The notes below the pieces were generated by a model. That model saw only the letters and a list, made by a program, of their open reading frames with translations, made no database searches and was not told where the DNA came from. Position numbers and translations under genes: made by a program. Positions 19,371 through 28,900 of a DNA stretch of 64,000 nt are shown here, piece by piece. The stretch covers positions 1 through 64,000 of the forward strand of contig NZ_SJZB01000010.1 of assembly GCF_004337445.1 (NCBI RefSeq), given 5' to 3'. How positions within the stretch are numbered: position 1 is the stretch's first letter; every line of letters begins with the position of its first letter. The DNA is from Parasulfuritortus cantonensis (GTDB lineage: Bacteria > Pseudomonadota > Gammaproteobacteria > Burkholderiales > Thiobacillaceae).

Positions 19371-20342
19371 ATGACTACGTCCGATTCGGTCCGCGTTTCC
19401 CTCATCGCCCCCATTTACAACGAATACGAAAACCTGCCCGACCTGGTCGCCAAGGTGGAATCGGTGATGTCGGCGCAGCCGGATACCTGGGAGTTCGTCT
19501 GCGTCGACGACGGTTCCCGTGACGGCTCGGACAAGCTACTCACCGAGCTGGCGGTCAGCCGGCCCTGGCTGAAGCCGTACTTCCTGCGCCGCAACTACGG
19601 CCAGTCCACCGCCATGCAGGCCGGTTTCGACGCCGCCCGGGGCGATATCCTGGTCACCATCGACGGCGACATGCAAAACGACCCGGCCGACATCCCGCGC
19701 CTGCTCAAGATGCTCGACGAGCGGCCGGAGATCGACATCATCTCGGGCTGGCGCAAGAACCGCCAGGACAAGGCGCTGATGCGCAAATTCCCGTCCAAGA
19801 TCGCCAACCGCCTGATCTCGTCGGTCACCGGCGTGCGCCTGCACGACTACGGCTGCTCGCTCAAGCTGTACCGGCGCGAGGCGGTGCGCTTCGTCAAGAT
19901 CTACGGCGAGCTGCACCGCTTCATCCCGGCCCTGGCCCACGAGTACGGCGCCAAGGTGATGGAGACCGAGGTCAACCACTTCCCGCGCACCAAGGGCGTC
20001 TCCAAGTACGGCATCGACCGTACCATCCGGGTCCTCCTCGACCTGATGTGGGTGAAGTTCATGCTGCGCTTCCTGCATCGCCCGATGCACGCCTTCGGCG
20101 GCATCGGCGCGGCGATGTTCTTCCCGGGCATCCTGATCCTGTTCTACCTGGCCGCGATCAAGCTGTTCGGCCACGCCGACATCGGCGGCCGCCCGCTCTT
20201 GCAGATGGGCGTGATGCTCACCCTGATGGGCACCAACTTCATCGGCATGGGCATCCTGGGCGAAATGCTCACCCGCATCTGGCACGAGCCGGGCGGCAAG
20301 GCCCAATACCTTTTGCGCGAGCCGCCCGGCAAACGGGAATGA
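19371..20342 (+). CDS. GT2-family polyprenyl-phosphate glycosyltransferase
   Basis: 323-residue inner-membrane glycosyltransferase of the DPM1/GtrB/ArnC type. The GT-A catalytic part (1-230) shows VSLIAPIYNEYENL, FVCVDDGSRDGS, the metal-binding ITIDGD-like VTIDGDMQNDP and the GWRKNRQD segment. Two C-terminal TM helices (about 245-268 and 280-305) follow. Such enzymes load a sugar onto undecaprenyl phosphate for later transfer by GT-C enzymes. It is coupled to the next GT39 gene by ATGA, which fits a donor-acceptor pair. The sugar cannot be told from sequence. Confidence 0.9.
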   Translation: MTTSDSVRVSLIAPIYNEYENLPDLVAKVESVMSAQPDTWEFVCVDDGSRDGSDKLLTELAVSRPWLKPYFLRRNYGQSTAMQAGFDAARGDILVTIDGDMQNDPADIPRLLKMLDERPEIDIISGWRKNRQDKALMRKFPSKIANRLISSVTGVRLHDYGCSLKLYRREAVRFVKIYGELHRFIPALAHEYGAKVMETEVNHFPRTKGVSKYGIDRTIRVLLDLMWVKFMLRFLHRPMHAFGGIGAAMFFPGILILFYLAAIKLFGHADIGGRPLLQMGVMLTLMGTNFIGMGILGEMLTRIWHEPGGKAQYLLREPPGKRE

Positions 20343-21880
20343 CCGACCGCATGGGTCTCTGGCCGGTGCGCTGGGACGCCCGCCTGCTTCTGGCGGTGCT
20401 GGTGCTGTTCCCCTTCCTGGGCCTGGGCACGCCGCCGCTGTTCGACCTCGACGAGGGCGCCTTCACGGCCTCGACCACCGAGATGTTCCTGCGCGGCGAC
20501 TTCCTGTCCAGCTATCTGCTCGGCGAGCCGCGCTACGACAAGCCGATCCTGATCTACTGGCTGCAGGCCGCCTCCGTGACCCTGTTCGGCCACGGCGAAT
20601 TCGCCTGGCGCCTGCCGTCGGCGCTCGCCTCCTCGGCCTGGATACTGGCGACCTACGCCTTCGCGACCCGGGTCATCGGCCGCTCGGCCGGCCTCACCGC
20701 CGCCCTGGTCATCGCCACCGCGGCCGGGCTCGCGGTCATCACCCGGGCCGCCACCGCGGATGCCCTGCTCAACCTGTGGCTGGCCTGCGCCGGCTACGCC
20801 ACCTGGCTGTGGATGCGCGAGGACGACCGGCGCTGGCTGTACGCGGCCTGGCTGGCCATGGCCCTCGGCTTCCTGACCAAAGGACCGGTGGCCCTGGTGA
20901 TCCCGGGCGGCGCCATGTTTCTGTGGTGCGCCAGCCTGGGCGAGTGGCGCCGTTTCCTGGCCTGGGCGCTGCCGCTCGGCCCGATCCTGCTGTTCCTGGC
21001 CGTCGCCGCGCCCTGGTTCATCGCCCAGACCTTCATCGAAGGGCCCGGCTTCCTGGCCGGCTTCTTCCTCAAGCACAACCTGTCGCGCTTCGACACGCCC
21101 ATGGAAGGCCACGGCGGCAACTACTTCTATTACGTGCCGGTGGTGCTGGTTTCCCTGCTGCCGCATACCGGCCTGCTCCTGGCCGCGCTCGGCCGCCTGC
21201 GCGCGGTCTGGCAGGACACCCTGCTGCGCTACGGCCTGCTCTGGTTCCTGGTCGCCTTCGTGCTGTTCTCGTTCTCCGGCACCAAGCTGCCGCACTATGT
21301 CTACTACGGCTACGGCGGCCTGGTCCTGGTCCTCGCCGCCATGGCCGAGCGCCCGGGCCGGCGCTGGCTGATCCTTATCCCGGCGCCGCTCATGTTCGGC
21401 CTCCTGCTCGCCATGCCGGCCATCCTGGCCGCCGTCGCCGGCAAGCTCAAGCCGGATGACCGCCTGCTCCTCACCGGCCTGCCCGATGCCTTCGGCGCGG
21501 CCTACTGGCTGTGGTGCGGGGCGGCCCTGCTGTTGAGCCTGGCCTTCCTGGTCCTGCGCCGGATCGATACCACGCGTGCCTTGCGCCTGAACGGCCTGCT
21601 GGCCGGCGTCGCGATGGCGGCCTTCCTGATCCCCATCGTCGGCCAGGTCCAGCAGGCCCCGATCCGCAACGCCGCCCGCCTGGCCCATGACTATCCCGGC
21701 GAACTGGTCCTGTACGGCATCGACACCCCCAGCTTCCAGACCTACGCCGGCCGCGCCGTGCGGAAGCGGGCGCCGCACTCGGGCGACCTGGTGCTGACCC
21801 GGGAAAGCCGCCTGGCCAAGCTGCCGGGCGCCGAGCCGGTCTACCGCGAACGCGGCTACGTGCTCGCCAGGATGCCATGA
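20339..21880 (+). CDS. GT39-family (ArnT-like) membrane glycosyltransferase
   Basis: 513-residue GT-C enzyme with 11-13 predicted TM helices. It should use a lipid-linked sugar from the GT2 enzyme to modify lipid A or another envelope acceptor. The first periplasmic loop carries the catalytic-type acidic motif PPLFDLDEGAF, followed by YDKPILIYWLQ, as in ArnT. The tail after the last TM (QVQQAPIRNAARL...) is a small periplasmic domain. It starts in an ATGA overlap with the GT2 gene and ends in an ATGA overlap with the PAP2 gene. Arabinose specificity is not supported, because no arn biosynthesis genes are nearby. Confidence 0.88.
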   Translation: MTDRMGLWPVRWDARLLLAVLVLFPFLGLGTPPLFDLDEGAFTASTTEMFLRGDFLSSYLLGEPRYDKPILIYWLQAASVTLFGHGEFAWRLPSALASSAWILATYAFATRVIGRSAGLTAALVIATAAGLAVITRAATADALLNLWLACAGYATWLWMREDDRRWLYAAWLAMALGFLTKGPVALVIPGGAMFLWCASLGEWRRFLAWALPLGPILLFLAVAAPWFIAQTFIEGPGFLAGFFLKHNLSRFDTPMEGHGGNYFYYVPVVLVSLLPHTGLLLAALGRLRAVWQDTLLRYGLLWFLVAFVLFSFSGTKLPHYVYYGYGGLVLVLAAMAERPGRRWLILIPAPLMFGLLLAMPAILAAVAGKLKPDDRLLLTGLPDAFGAAYWLWCGAALLLSLAFLVLRRIDTTRALRLNGLLAGVAMAAFLIPIVGQVQQAPIRNAARLAHDYPGELVLYGIDTPSFQTYAGRAVRKRAPHSGDLVLTRESRLAKLPGAEPVYRERGYVLARMP

Positions 21881-22638
21881 GCGAACGGTCGCCGTTGTCC
21901 TGGCTGGTCCTGCTGGTCGGCCTCGGCCTGCTCTGGCCGCTCGTCGATCCGGCCCTCAACCGCGCCCTGTTCCTGACCCTGAACGGCCTCGCCGCCCGGC
22001 TGCCGGACCTGGTCTGGTCCGACCTGACGGTGCTCGGCGACACCCTGGTGGCCATGGTCCTGCTGTTGCCCCTGATGCGCCGGCGCCCCGACCTGGTCCT
22101 CGCCGCGCTGCTCGCCAGCCTGCCGGCCACCCTCCTTTCGCATGGACTCAAGAATGCCCTGGCCATGGCTCGGCCGTACGCCGTGCTGGCCGACCAGGTG
22201 CACGTCGTCGGCCCCTACCTGAAGGCCGGCTCCTTCCCGTCCGGGCACACCACCACCATCTTCGTGCTCGCCTGCACCCTCGCCCTGGGCCTGCGCAACC
22301 GAAGCGCCGCGGCCTGGCTGCTGGCGCTGGCCGCCCTGGTCGGCCTGTCGCGGGTCGCCGTCGGCGCGCACTGGCCGCTCGACGTCGCCGGCGGCATCCT
22401 GTGCGGCTGGCTGTCCGGCCTGATCGGCCTGTACCTGGTCGAGCGCTTCCCGGGCATGCTGCGCCCGACGCTCGCCTCGGCGCTCCGTCTGCTCCTCGTC
22501 GCCTGCGCCCTGGTGCTGCTGGTCCGCTACGACACCGGCTATCCGCTCGCGCGGCCGTTCGAACAGGCCCTGGCCCTGCTGGCGCTGGTGTTCCACCTCC
22601 TGCCCGGCTGGCGCCTGCCGGCCCGGGGCGCGGCATGA
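21877..22638 (+). CDS. PAP2-family membrane phosphatase
   Basis: 253-residue integral-membrane acid phosphatase of the PAP2 family. All three motifs are present: K-x6-RP in KNALAMARP, PSGH in GSFPSGHTTT, and SR-x5-H-x3-D in SRVAVGAHWPLDV. The substrate is probably a lipid phosphate or pyrophosphate such as undecaprenyl pyrophosphate or lipid A. It is translationally coupled on both sides between two GT39 transferases. Confidence 0.88.
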   Translation: MSERSPLSWLVLLVGLGLLWPLVDPALNRALFLTLNGLAARLPDLVWSDLTVLGDTLVAMVLLLPLMRRRPDLVLAALLASLPATLLSHGLKNALAMARPYAVLADQVHVVGPYLKAGSFPSGHTTTIFVLACTLALGLRNRSAAAWLLALAALVGLSRVAVGAHWPLDVAGGILCGWLSGLIGLYLVERFPGMLRPTLASALRLLLVACALVLLVRYDTGYPLARPFEQALALLALVFHLLPGWRLPARGAA

Positions 22639-24098
22639 CCCGCCCGGCGCTGCGCCTGATCGTCATCCTGGTCGTCCTGTCGGCCTGGCGCGTGCTCGCG
22701 GCCGCGCACCTGAACATGGAACTGTTCGCCGACGAGGCCCAGTACTGGACCTGGTCGCTGACCCCGGATTGGGGCTACTACTCGAAGCCGCCCATGGTGG
22801 CCTGGGCGATCTGGCTCGGCACCCACCTGTTCGGCGACGGCGAACTGGGCGTGCGGGCCGCCTCGGTGCTGGCCTACCCGGTCACCGCCTGGCTGCTCTT
22901 CCTGTTCGTGCGCCGGCTGTTCCACGCCGAAGCGAACCGCGACACCCTGGCCTTCTGGACCGGCCTGCTCTACGCCACCCTGCCCTTCGTCAGCGTCGGC
23001 GCCTGGCTGATCACCACCGACGCCTTCCTGATCCTGTTCTGGAGCCTGTCCCTCTACCTGCTCACCTACGCCCTGGAATCCGGGCGCTGGCGCGACTGGC
23101 TGCTGCTCGGCGGCGCCATCGGCCTGGGCATGATGTCGAAGTACAGCATGGTGTTCTTCGGCCTCGGCCTGGCCGCCTACCTGGCCATCACCCCGGCACG
23201 CCGGCGCCTGTTCCTGGACCCGCGCCCGTATGCGGCCGCCCTGGTCGCCCTGCTGGTGACCCTGCCCAACATCCTCTGGAACGCCGGCCATCACTTCGTC
23301 AGCTTTTCCCACACCGCCGACATCTCGCACCTCGACCGGGCGCTGTTCCATCCTGACGCGCTGCTGGCGTTCTTCGTCGGCCAGTTCGCGGTCTTCGGGC
23401 CGCTCACCTTCGGGGCCCTGCTGATCCTCGCGGCGCGGCCGCGGACCTGGCTGGGCGACGACCGCCTGCGCCTCCTGGCCGCCTTCGCCCTGGCGCCCCT
23501 GGCCGCCTTCCTGGGACTCGCCCTGCTCGCCCGCGCCTTCGCCAACTGGGCCGCCTTCGCCTACGCCTCGGCGACCGCCCTGGTCGCCGTCACCTGGCTC
23601 ATGGGCAACGGCCGGCGCTGGCTGCGCGCCAGCGTCGTGCTCCACCTGGTCGTCGCACTCGGCCTGTACCATGCCCACGACATCGCCGCCGCACTCGACC
23701 TGAAGCTGACCCGCGGTACCGATCCGTACGCCCGGGTGACCGGCTACCGGGCACTCGGCGAGGCGACGGCGCAACGCCTGCGCGCGCTGCCCGGCGTGCG
23801 CCTGCTGAACGACGACCGCAAGCTGTTCGCCCTCCTGCGCTACTACGCGCGCCCGTACAGCGACGACGCCCGGTTCCTGAACCCCAGCGGCGTACTGGAC
23901 AACCACTACGCGCTCACCGCCGACCTGCGCGCCGCCCCGGACGGCCGCTTCCTGCTGGTCAGCGCGAGCGACCTGGGCGAGCGCCTGCCCGGCTGGTTCG
24001 CCCGCGTCGAGCCGCAGGCGCCGATCGTCGTGCAGCCCTATCCGAACCGGACCGTCAGCTACCGGGTCTGGCTGGTCCAGGACTATCGCGGCCGATGA
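22635..24098 (+). CDS. second GT39-family membrane glycosyltransferase
   Basis: 487-residue GT-C enzyme with many TM helices. The periplasmic-loop motif is MELFADEAQYWTWS followed by YYSKPPMVAWAI, again the acidic D-E pair of GT39 enzymes. It differs clearly from the first GT39 in this operon and looks more like the dolichyl-phosphate-mannose transferase-like bacterial group with LITTDAFLILFW. The C-terminal soluble tail (LKLTRGTDPYARVTGYRALGE...) is longer. ATGA overlaps couple it to both PAP2 genes. It may add a second sugar to the same acceptor. Confidence 0.87.
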   Translation: MTRPALRLIVILVVLSAWRVLAAAHLNMELFADEAQYWTWSLTPDWGYYSKPPMVAWAIWLGTHLFGDGELGVRAASVLAYPVTAWLLFLFVRRLFHAEANRDTLAFWTGLLYATLPFVSVGAWLITTDAFLILFWSLSLYLLTYALESGRWRDWLLLGGAIGLGMMSKYSMVFFGLGLAAYLAITPARRRLFLDPRPYAAALVALLVTLPNILWNAGHHFVSFSHTADISHLDRALFHPDALLAFFVGQFAVFGPLTFGALLILAARPRTWLGDDRLRLLAAFALAPLAAFLGLALLARAFANWAAFAYASATALVAVTWLMGNGRRWLRASVVLHLVVALGLYHAHDIAAALDLKLTRGTDPYARVTGYRALGEATAQRLRALPGVRLLNDDRKLFALLRYYARPYSDDARFLNPSGVLDNHYALTADLRAAPDGRFLLVSASDLGERLPGWFARVEPQAPIVVQPYPNRTVSYRVWLVQDYRGR

Positions 24099-24781
24099 AC
24101 CCGCGCGACCTGCGCCCGCCCCTCGTCATGGCGGTCAGCGCCCTGGTCCTGGCCGCCGTGTTCCTGGCCTTCCCGCAACTCGACCGCCTGAGCAGCGCCG
24201 CGCTGTACCGGCCGGACGGCTTCCTGCTGCGCGGCAGCGCCGTGTTCGACTTCGTGCACGACTACGTCGGCGTCCTGGCCTGGCTGGGTGCGCTCGCCGC
24301 CCTGGCGATCCTGCTCGGCGCCAAGCGGTTGCCCCGCCTGGCGGCCTGGCGGCGGCCGGCGGCCTACATGCTCCTGGTACTGCTGCTCGGCCCGGGCCTG
24401 CTCGTCAACGCCGTCCTGAAGGACCACTGGGGCCGCGCCCGGCCGGTACAGACCGTGGAGTTCGGCGGCGCCGCCCAGTTCACGCCGGCCTGGGTGGTAA
24501 GCGACCAGTGCCGCAGCAACTGTTCCTTCGTCTGCGGCGATGCCTCGATCGGCTTCAGCCTGCTCGGCCTGGCCTTCGTGTCCCGGCGCCCGCGCCGCTG
24601 GCTGGCAGCCGGCATCCTGCTGGGCGGCGGCCTGGGCCTCATGCGCATGGCCCAGGGCGGCCATTTCCTCAGCGACGTGATCTTTTCCTTCTACGCCACG
24701 TGGTTCGCCGCCTGGCTGCTGGCACGCCTGATCGATCCGCTCGGAACGCGGGCCGGACGATTAGACAGCGGCCCGAAATGA
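24095..24781 (+). CDS. second PAP2-like phosphatase with altered PSGH motif
   Basis: 228-residue membrane protein of the PAP2 fold, with LpxE/LpxF-like lipid A phosphatases as possible relatives. Motif 1 is KDHWGRARP and motif 3 is RMAQGGHFLSDV, both good. Motif 2, normally PSGH, reads CSFVCGDASIG, so the expected His is Asp. Some lipid A phosphatase relatives also vary here, so loss of activity is not certain. Two Cys close together (SDQCRSNCSF, then VCGD) may form a disulfide in the periplasmic loop. Last gene of the envelope operon; no clear terminator follows. Confidence 0.82.
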   Translation: MNPRDLRPPLVMAVSALVLAAVFLAFPQLDRLSSAALYRPDGFLLRGSAVFDFVHDYVGVLAWLGALAALAILLGAKRLPRLAAWRRPAAYMLLVLLLGPGLLVNAVLKDHWGRARPVQTVEFGGAAQFTPAWVVSDQCRSNCSFVCGDASIGFSLLGLAFVSRRPRRWLAAGILLGGGLGLMRMAQGGHFLSDVIFSFYATWFAAWLLARLIDPLGTRAGRLDSGPK

Positions 24782-24906
24782 GCCTATTTTGAACTAGCTG
24801 TCTGTCGTGTCCCCCGGCGGTCTTCCGCCCACATATCGATACAGACGCCGGCATCGGCGCAAAGGAGGGCTTCGTTGATCAGTCGACGTACGCTTGGAGC
24901 GCTTAC

Positions 24907-25992
24907 ATGTCCGCCCACACGCTCCTGATCGTCGACGACGAGCCCGCCAATCTTGCCCTCCTGACGCAGGTTCTCCAGCCGCATTACCGGGTACGTGCCG
25001 CCAATTCCGGCGCGCGCGCCCTGCAGGCCGCCGTGACCCCGCCGCACCCGGACCTGATCCTGCTCGACGTCATGATGCCGGACATGGACGGCTACGCGGT
25101 ACTGACGCGGCTGCGCGAAAACCCGGACACGCGCGCCATCCCGGTGATCTTCGTGACGGCGTTGGACGACGACGTCAACGAGGAACACGGCCTCGAGTCG
25201 GGCGCCGTCGATTACATCGCGAAACCGGTCAAGGCGGCGATCGTCATGGCCCGGGTCCGCTCGCAACTGGAACTGAAACAGGCCCGCGACCGCCTGGCGG
25301 ACCAGAACAGCTGGCTGGAGGCCGAGGTCGCCCGCCGCACCGAGGAGATACTGACCATCCAGGACGTCGGCATCCACGCCCTCGCCCAGCTCGCCGAGAC
25401 GCGCGATCCGGAAACCGGCAACCACATCCGGCGCACCCAGGAATACGTCAATCTGCTCGCCCAGCGCCTGCGCCGGCATCCGCGCTTCCAGGCGACGCTG
25501 GACGACCACTACATCCAGGTGCTCAGCAAGTCGGCCCCGCTGCACGACATCGGCAAGGTCGGCATTCCCGACACCATCCTGCTCAAGCCGGGCCGTCTCG
25601 ACGCGGCCGAGATGGCCATCATGCGCAGGCACGCGCAACTGGGCGCCGATGCCATCGCCAAGGCCCTGCGCAGTAGCGGACGGCCCGCCGACTTCCTCAA
25701 CGTGGCCATGGAGATCGCCCGCTGGCATCACGAGCGCTGGGACGGCGGCGGCTATCCGGACGGCCTGGCCGGCGAAGCCATCCCGGTCTCGGCGCGCCTG
25801 ATGGCCATCGCGGACGTCTTCGACGCCTTGGTCTCGCCGCGCGTGTACAAGGACGCCATGAGCCTGGACGCGGCGCGGGAGATCATCGCGCGCGGACGTG
25901 GCGGGCATTTCGATCCCGATGTCGCCGAGGCCTTCCTGACCGACTTCGATGCCTTCGCCGCCATTGCCGGCCGTTTCCGGGATACCGGGTGA
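24907..25992 (+). CDS. response regulator with HD-GYP cyclic-di-GMP phosphodiesterase domain
   Basis: 361-residue cytoplasmic regulator. The REC domain (1-120) has acidic residues D10-D11, phospho-acceptor D54 (LILLDVMMP) and Lys in AKPVK. A short coiled coil leads to the HD-GYP domain (about 150-350), with HDIGK (H213, D214), the KPGRL segment, and [14 protein letters not shown] carrying the intact GYP. It should hydrolyse cyclic-di-GMP when phosphorylated. GGAG lies 7 bases before the ATG. Its stop overlaps the GTG of the giant kinase, so the two are co-translated and are the probable kinase-regulator pair. It is similar to the regulator at 34343, so one copy may be a duplication. Confidence 0.93.
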   Translation: MSAHTLLIVDDEPANLALLTQVLQPHYRVRAANSGARALQAAVTPPHPDLILLDVMMPDMDGYAVLTRLRENPDTRAIPVIFVTALDDDVNEEHGLESGAVDYIAKPVKAAIVMARVRSQLELKQARDRLADQNSWLEAEVARRTEEILTIQDVGIHALAQLAETRDPETGNHIRRTQEYVNLLAQRLRRHPRFQATLDDHYIQVLSKSAPLHDIGKVGIPDTILLKPGRLDAAEMAIMRRHAQLGADAIAKALRSSGRPADFLNVAMEIARWHHERWDGGGYPDGLAGEAIPVSARLMAIADVFDALVSPRVYKDAMSLDAAREIIARGRGGHFDPDVAEAFLTDFDAFAAIAGRFRDTG

Positions 25993-28900
25993 CCGCCATG
26001 GCGGAAACGGATCGCCGTCCACCGGCCGAGCAGGTGCGCAGCTTCGCCACCCGCAGCGCGCTGCTGTTCGCCGTCTGCGGTGCCGCCTGGATCCTGCTGT
26101 CCGACAAGGCGGTCGAATGGTTGACCGACGATCCCGCCTCGATCGTCCTGTTCAGCGCGGTCAAGGGCCTGCTGTTCATCGCCGTGAGCGCCCTCGCGGT
26201 CTGGTTGCTGTTGCGCCACTCGGCCCGCTTCGCCGCCGCGCCCGAGGCCTTGGCCGAACACGTCGAGGACGATCAGCCGGAGCCCTCCGCGGCACGCATC
26301 TGGCAGGCCGTCATCGCCGGCAGCCTGGTCATCATGGCGCTCACGGCGGCGGCCATCGTCTATACCCTGCGCCAGGAGGAGGCACGTGAACTCGCGCGCC
26401 TGCAGGCCATCGCCGAGCTCAAGGCGAACCAATTCGACGACTGGCTGCGGGAACGCCTGGAATCGGCCGGCTTCGTCATCCAGGCCGCCAATCTCACCGA
26501 GGCCTACGCGGCCTGGCGTCGCGCCCCTAAAGCGCAGGCCGCCCATCTGCGCCAGGTCGCGACGGCGCTTCTGCATTACTCGGGCTTCGCCGCCGTGCAA
26601 CTGTTCGACGCCGGCGCCGAGCGGGCGCTCTGGGACTCGGAAGAGGAGTCGCGCGGCGTGCCCGGACCGTTGCGCGACGCGACTGCCCGGGCGGGCAACG
26701 CCGGCCCGGTCGGGCCCTATCGGGACGAGACCGGACGCATGCGCATGGACTTCCTCGTGCCCCTGCCGGCGACGGTCGGCGCGGCGGGTACCTGGGCGGC
26801 CTTCCGGATCGACCTGTCGTCGGCGGCGTTCGCCAAGCTGGCCCACTGGCCGGTACAGAACGAGCGTGGCGAGGTGCTCTGGTTCCGGCGCGACGGCGAC
26901 GACCTGGTCATACTCGGCGTGTCCGGCCCGCAGGCGGCCCGGGTGACCGAGTCGCGCTACCCCCTGGCGGGCAACCGCAGCCTCGCGGCCCGCACGCTGC
27001 GCCGGGAGATCGCCCTGACCCGCCCGTCGGCGGGGCTCGATTACCGTGGCACCCCCGTGCTCGGCGCCGTCCATGCCATCCCCGGCACCGGCTGGTACCT
27101 GGAGGCCAAGATCGATACCGGGGAACTGTACGCCGGCGCCTACAAGGACACGGTGTGGATCAGTCTGGTCGGACTGTTCGCCCTGCTGGTCCTCGGCACC
27201 GGCGCCTGGCTGGCCCGCCAACGCCGCCAGCTCCTGGTCGCCCGCGCCATCCGGCGGGCGCAGCGCGAGCGCCTGCAGGCCCTGCAACTCCTGGCGACGA
27301 TCTCCGACGGGTCCGAGGACGCCATCTTCGCCAAGGACACGAACGGCCACTACATCCTCTTCAACCAGGCTGCCGGCGAGGTGGTCGGGCGGCCGTCGGA
27401 AACGGTGCTTGGCCGTGACGACAAAGACCTGTTCCCCGCCGAACAGGCCGCCCTGCTCATGGCCCTCGACCGCCGGGTGGCCGCCGAGGGCAACGTGGTC
27501 AGCCAAGAGGAGGCGCTCAGCACGGCCCACGGCGAGCGCTATTTCCTGACCACGAAAGGGCCGCTGCGCGACGAACAGGGCCGGGTCACCGGGACCTTCG
27601 GCATCGCCCGCGACATCACCTATCTCAAGCGCTCGGAAGCCCAGTTGCGCCGGGTCAACCGGGCCCTGCGGGCGCTGGGCGAATGCAACCAGGCGCTGGT
27701 GCGGGCGAGCGACGAAACGACCCTGCTCGGCGAGGTGTGCCACCTGGTGGTGGAACTCGGCGGCTACCGCATGGCCTGGGTCGGTTTTGCCGAGGACGGT
27801 CCGGACCGCCGGGTCAAGCCCAGGGCCGGGGCCGGCTTCGCGAACGGCTACCTGGAAGAGGCGGTCATCTCCTGGGGCGACGACGAATACGGCCAGGGAC
27901 CGACCGGCACCGCCATCCGCGAACGGCGCGTGGTGGTCGCCGACGACCTCCGGAACGCCACCGACTTCCCCGCCTGGTCCGCCCTCGCCGAGCAGCGCGG
28001 CTACGCCGCGTCGGTCGCCCTGCCGCTCATGTGCGACGGCGCCAACTGCCTGGGCGCCCTGAACATCTATTCGGCCGAGCCCGAGGCCTTCGACGCCGAC
28101 GAAGTGGCCTTCCTGACCCAGCTGGCCAATGATCTCGCCTATGGCATCCGCACCCTGCGCGACCGCCAGGCGCGCGACGTGGCGGAGGCCGCCCTGAAGC
28201 GCGAACGCGGCTTCCTGAAGACCTTGTTCCAGACCCTGCCGGACCTGGTCTGGCTGAAGGACACGGAGGGTGTCTACCTGGCCTGCAACGTGCGCTTCGA
28301 GCAGTTCTTCGGCGCCGCCGAGGCCGATATCCTGGGCAAGACCGACTACGACTTCATGCACCGCGAGCTGGCCGATTTCTTCCGTGCCAACGACCGCGCC
28401 GCGATCGCCGCCGGGCGGCCGACCAGCAACGAGGAGGAAGTGACCTTCGCGAGCGACGGCCATCGCGAATTGCTCGCCACCATCAAGACGCCCATGCACG
28501 ATGCCAGTGGCCGGATCATCGGCGTCCTCGGCATCGCGCGCGACGTCACGGCGGCACGCCAGAGCCAGGAGAAGCTGCGCGCCCAGGGCCAACTGCTCAG
28601 CGACATGAGCGAACTGGCCCACGTCGGGGCCTGGGAATTCGACCCCCTCACCGGCGCCGGCGAATGGACCGAAGAAGCCGCCCGCATCCACGAGGTCGAC
28701 CCCGGCCAGGCCACCAGCCTCGCCTACGGGCTCGGTTTCTACCGCGGTCCGGACCGGGTCCGCCTCGAGGCGGCCCTGCGCGCGGCGATCGAGCTCGGAC
28801 AGCCCTACGACCTGGAGCTCGAGATCACCACGGCGCGCGGCACGCGGCGCTGGATTCGCACCATCGGCCATCCTTTGCGCGAGCACGACCGGACCGTCAA

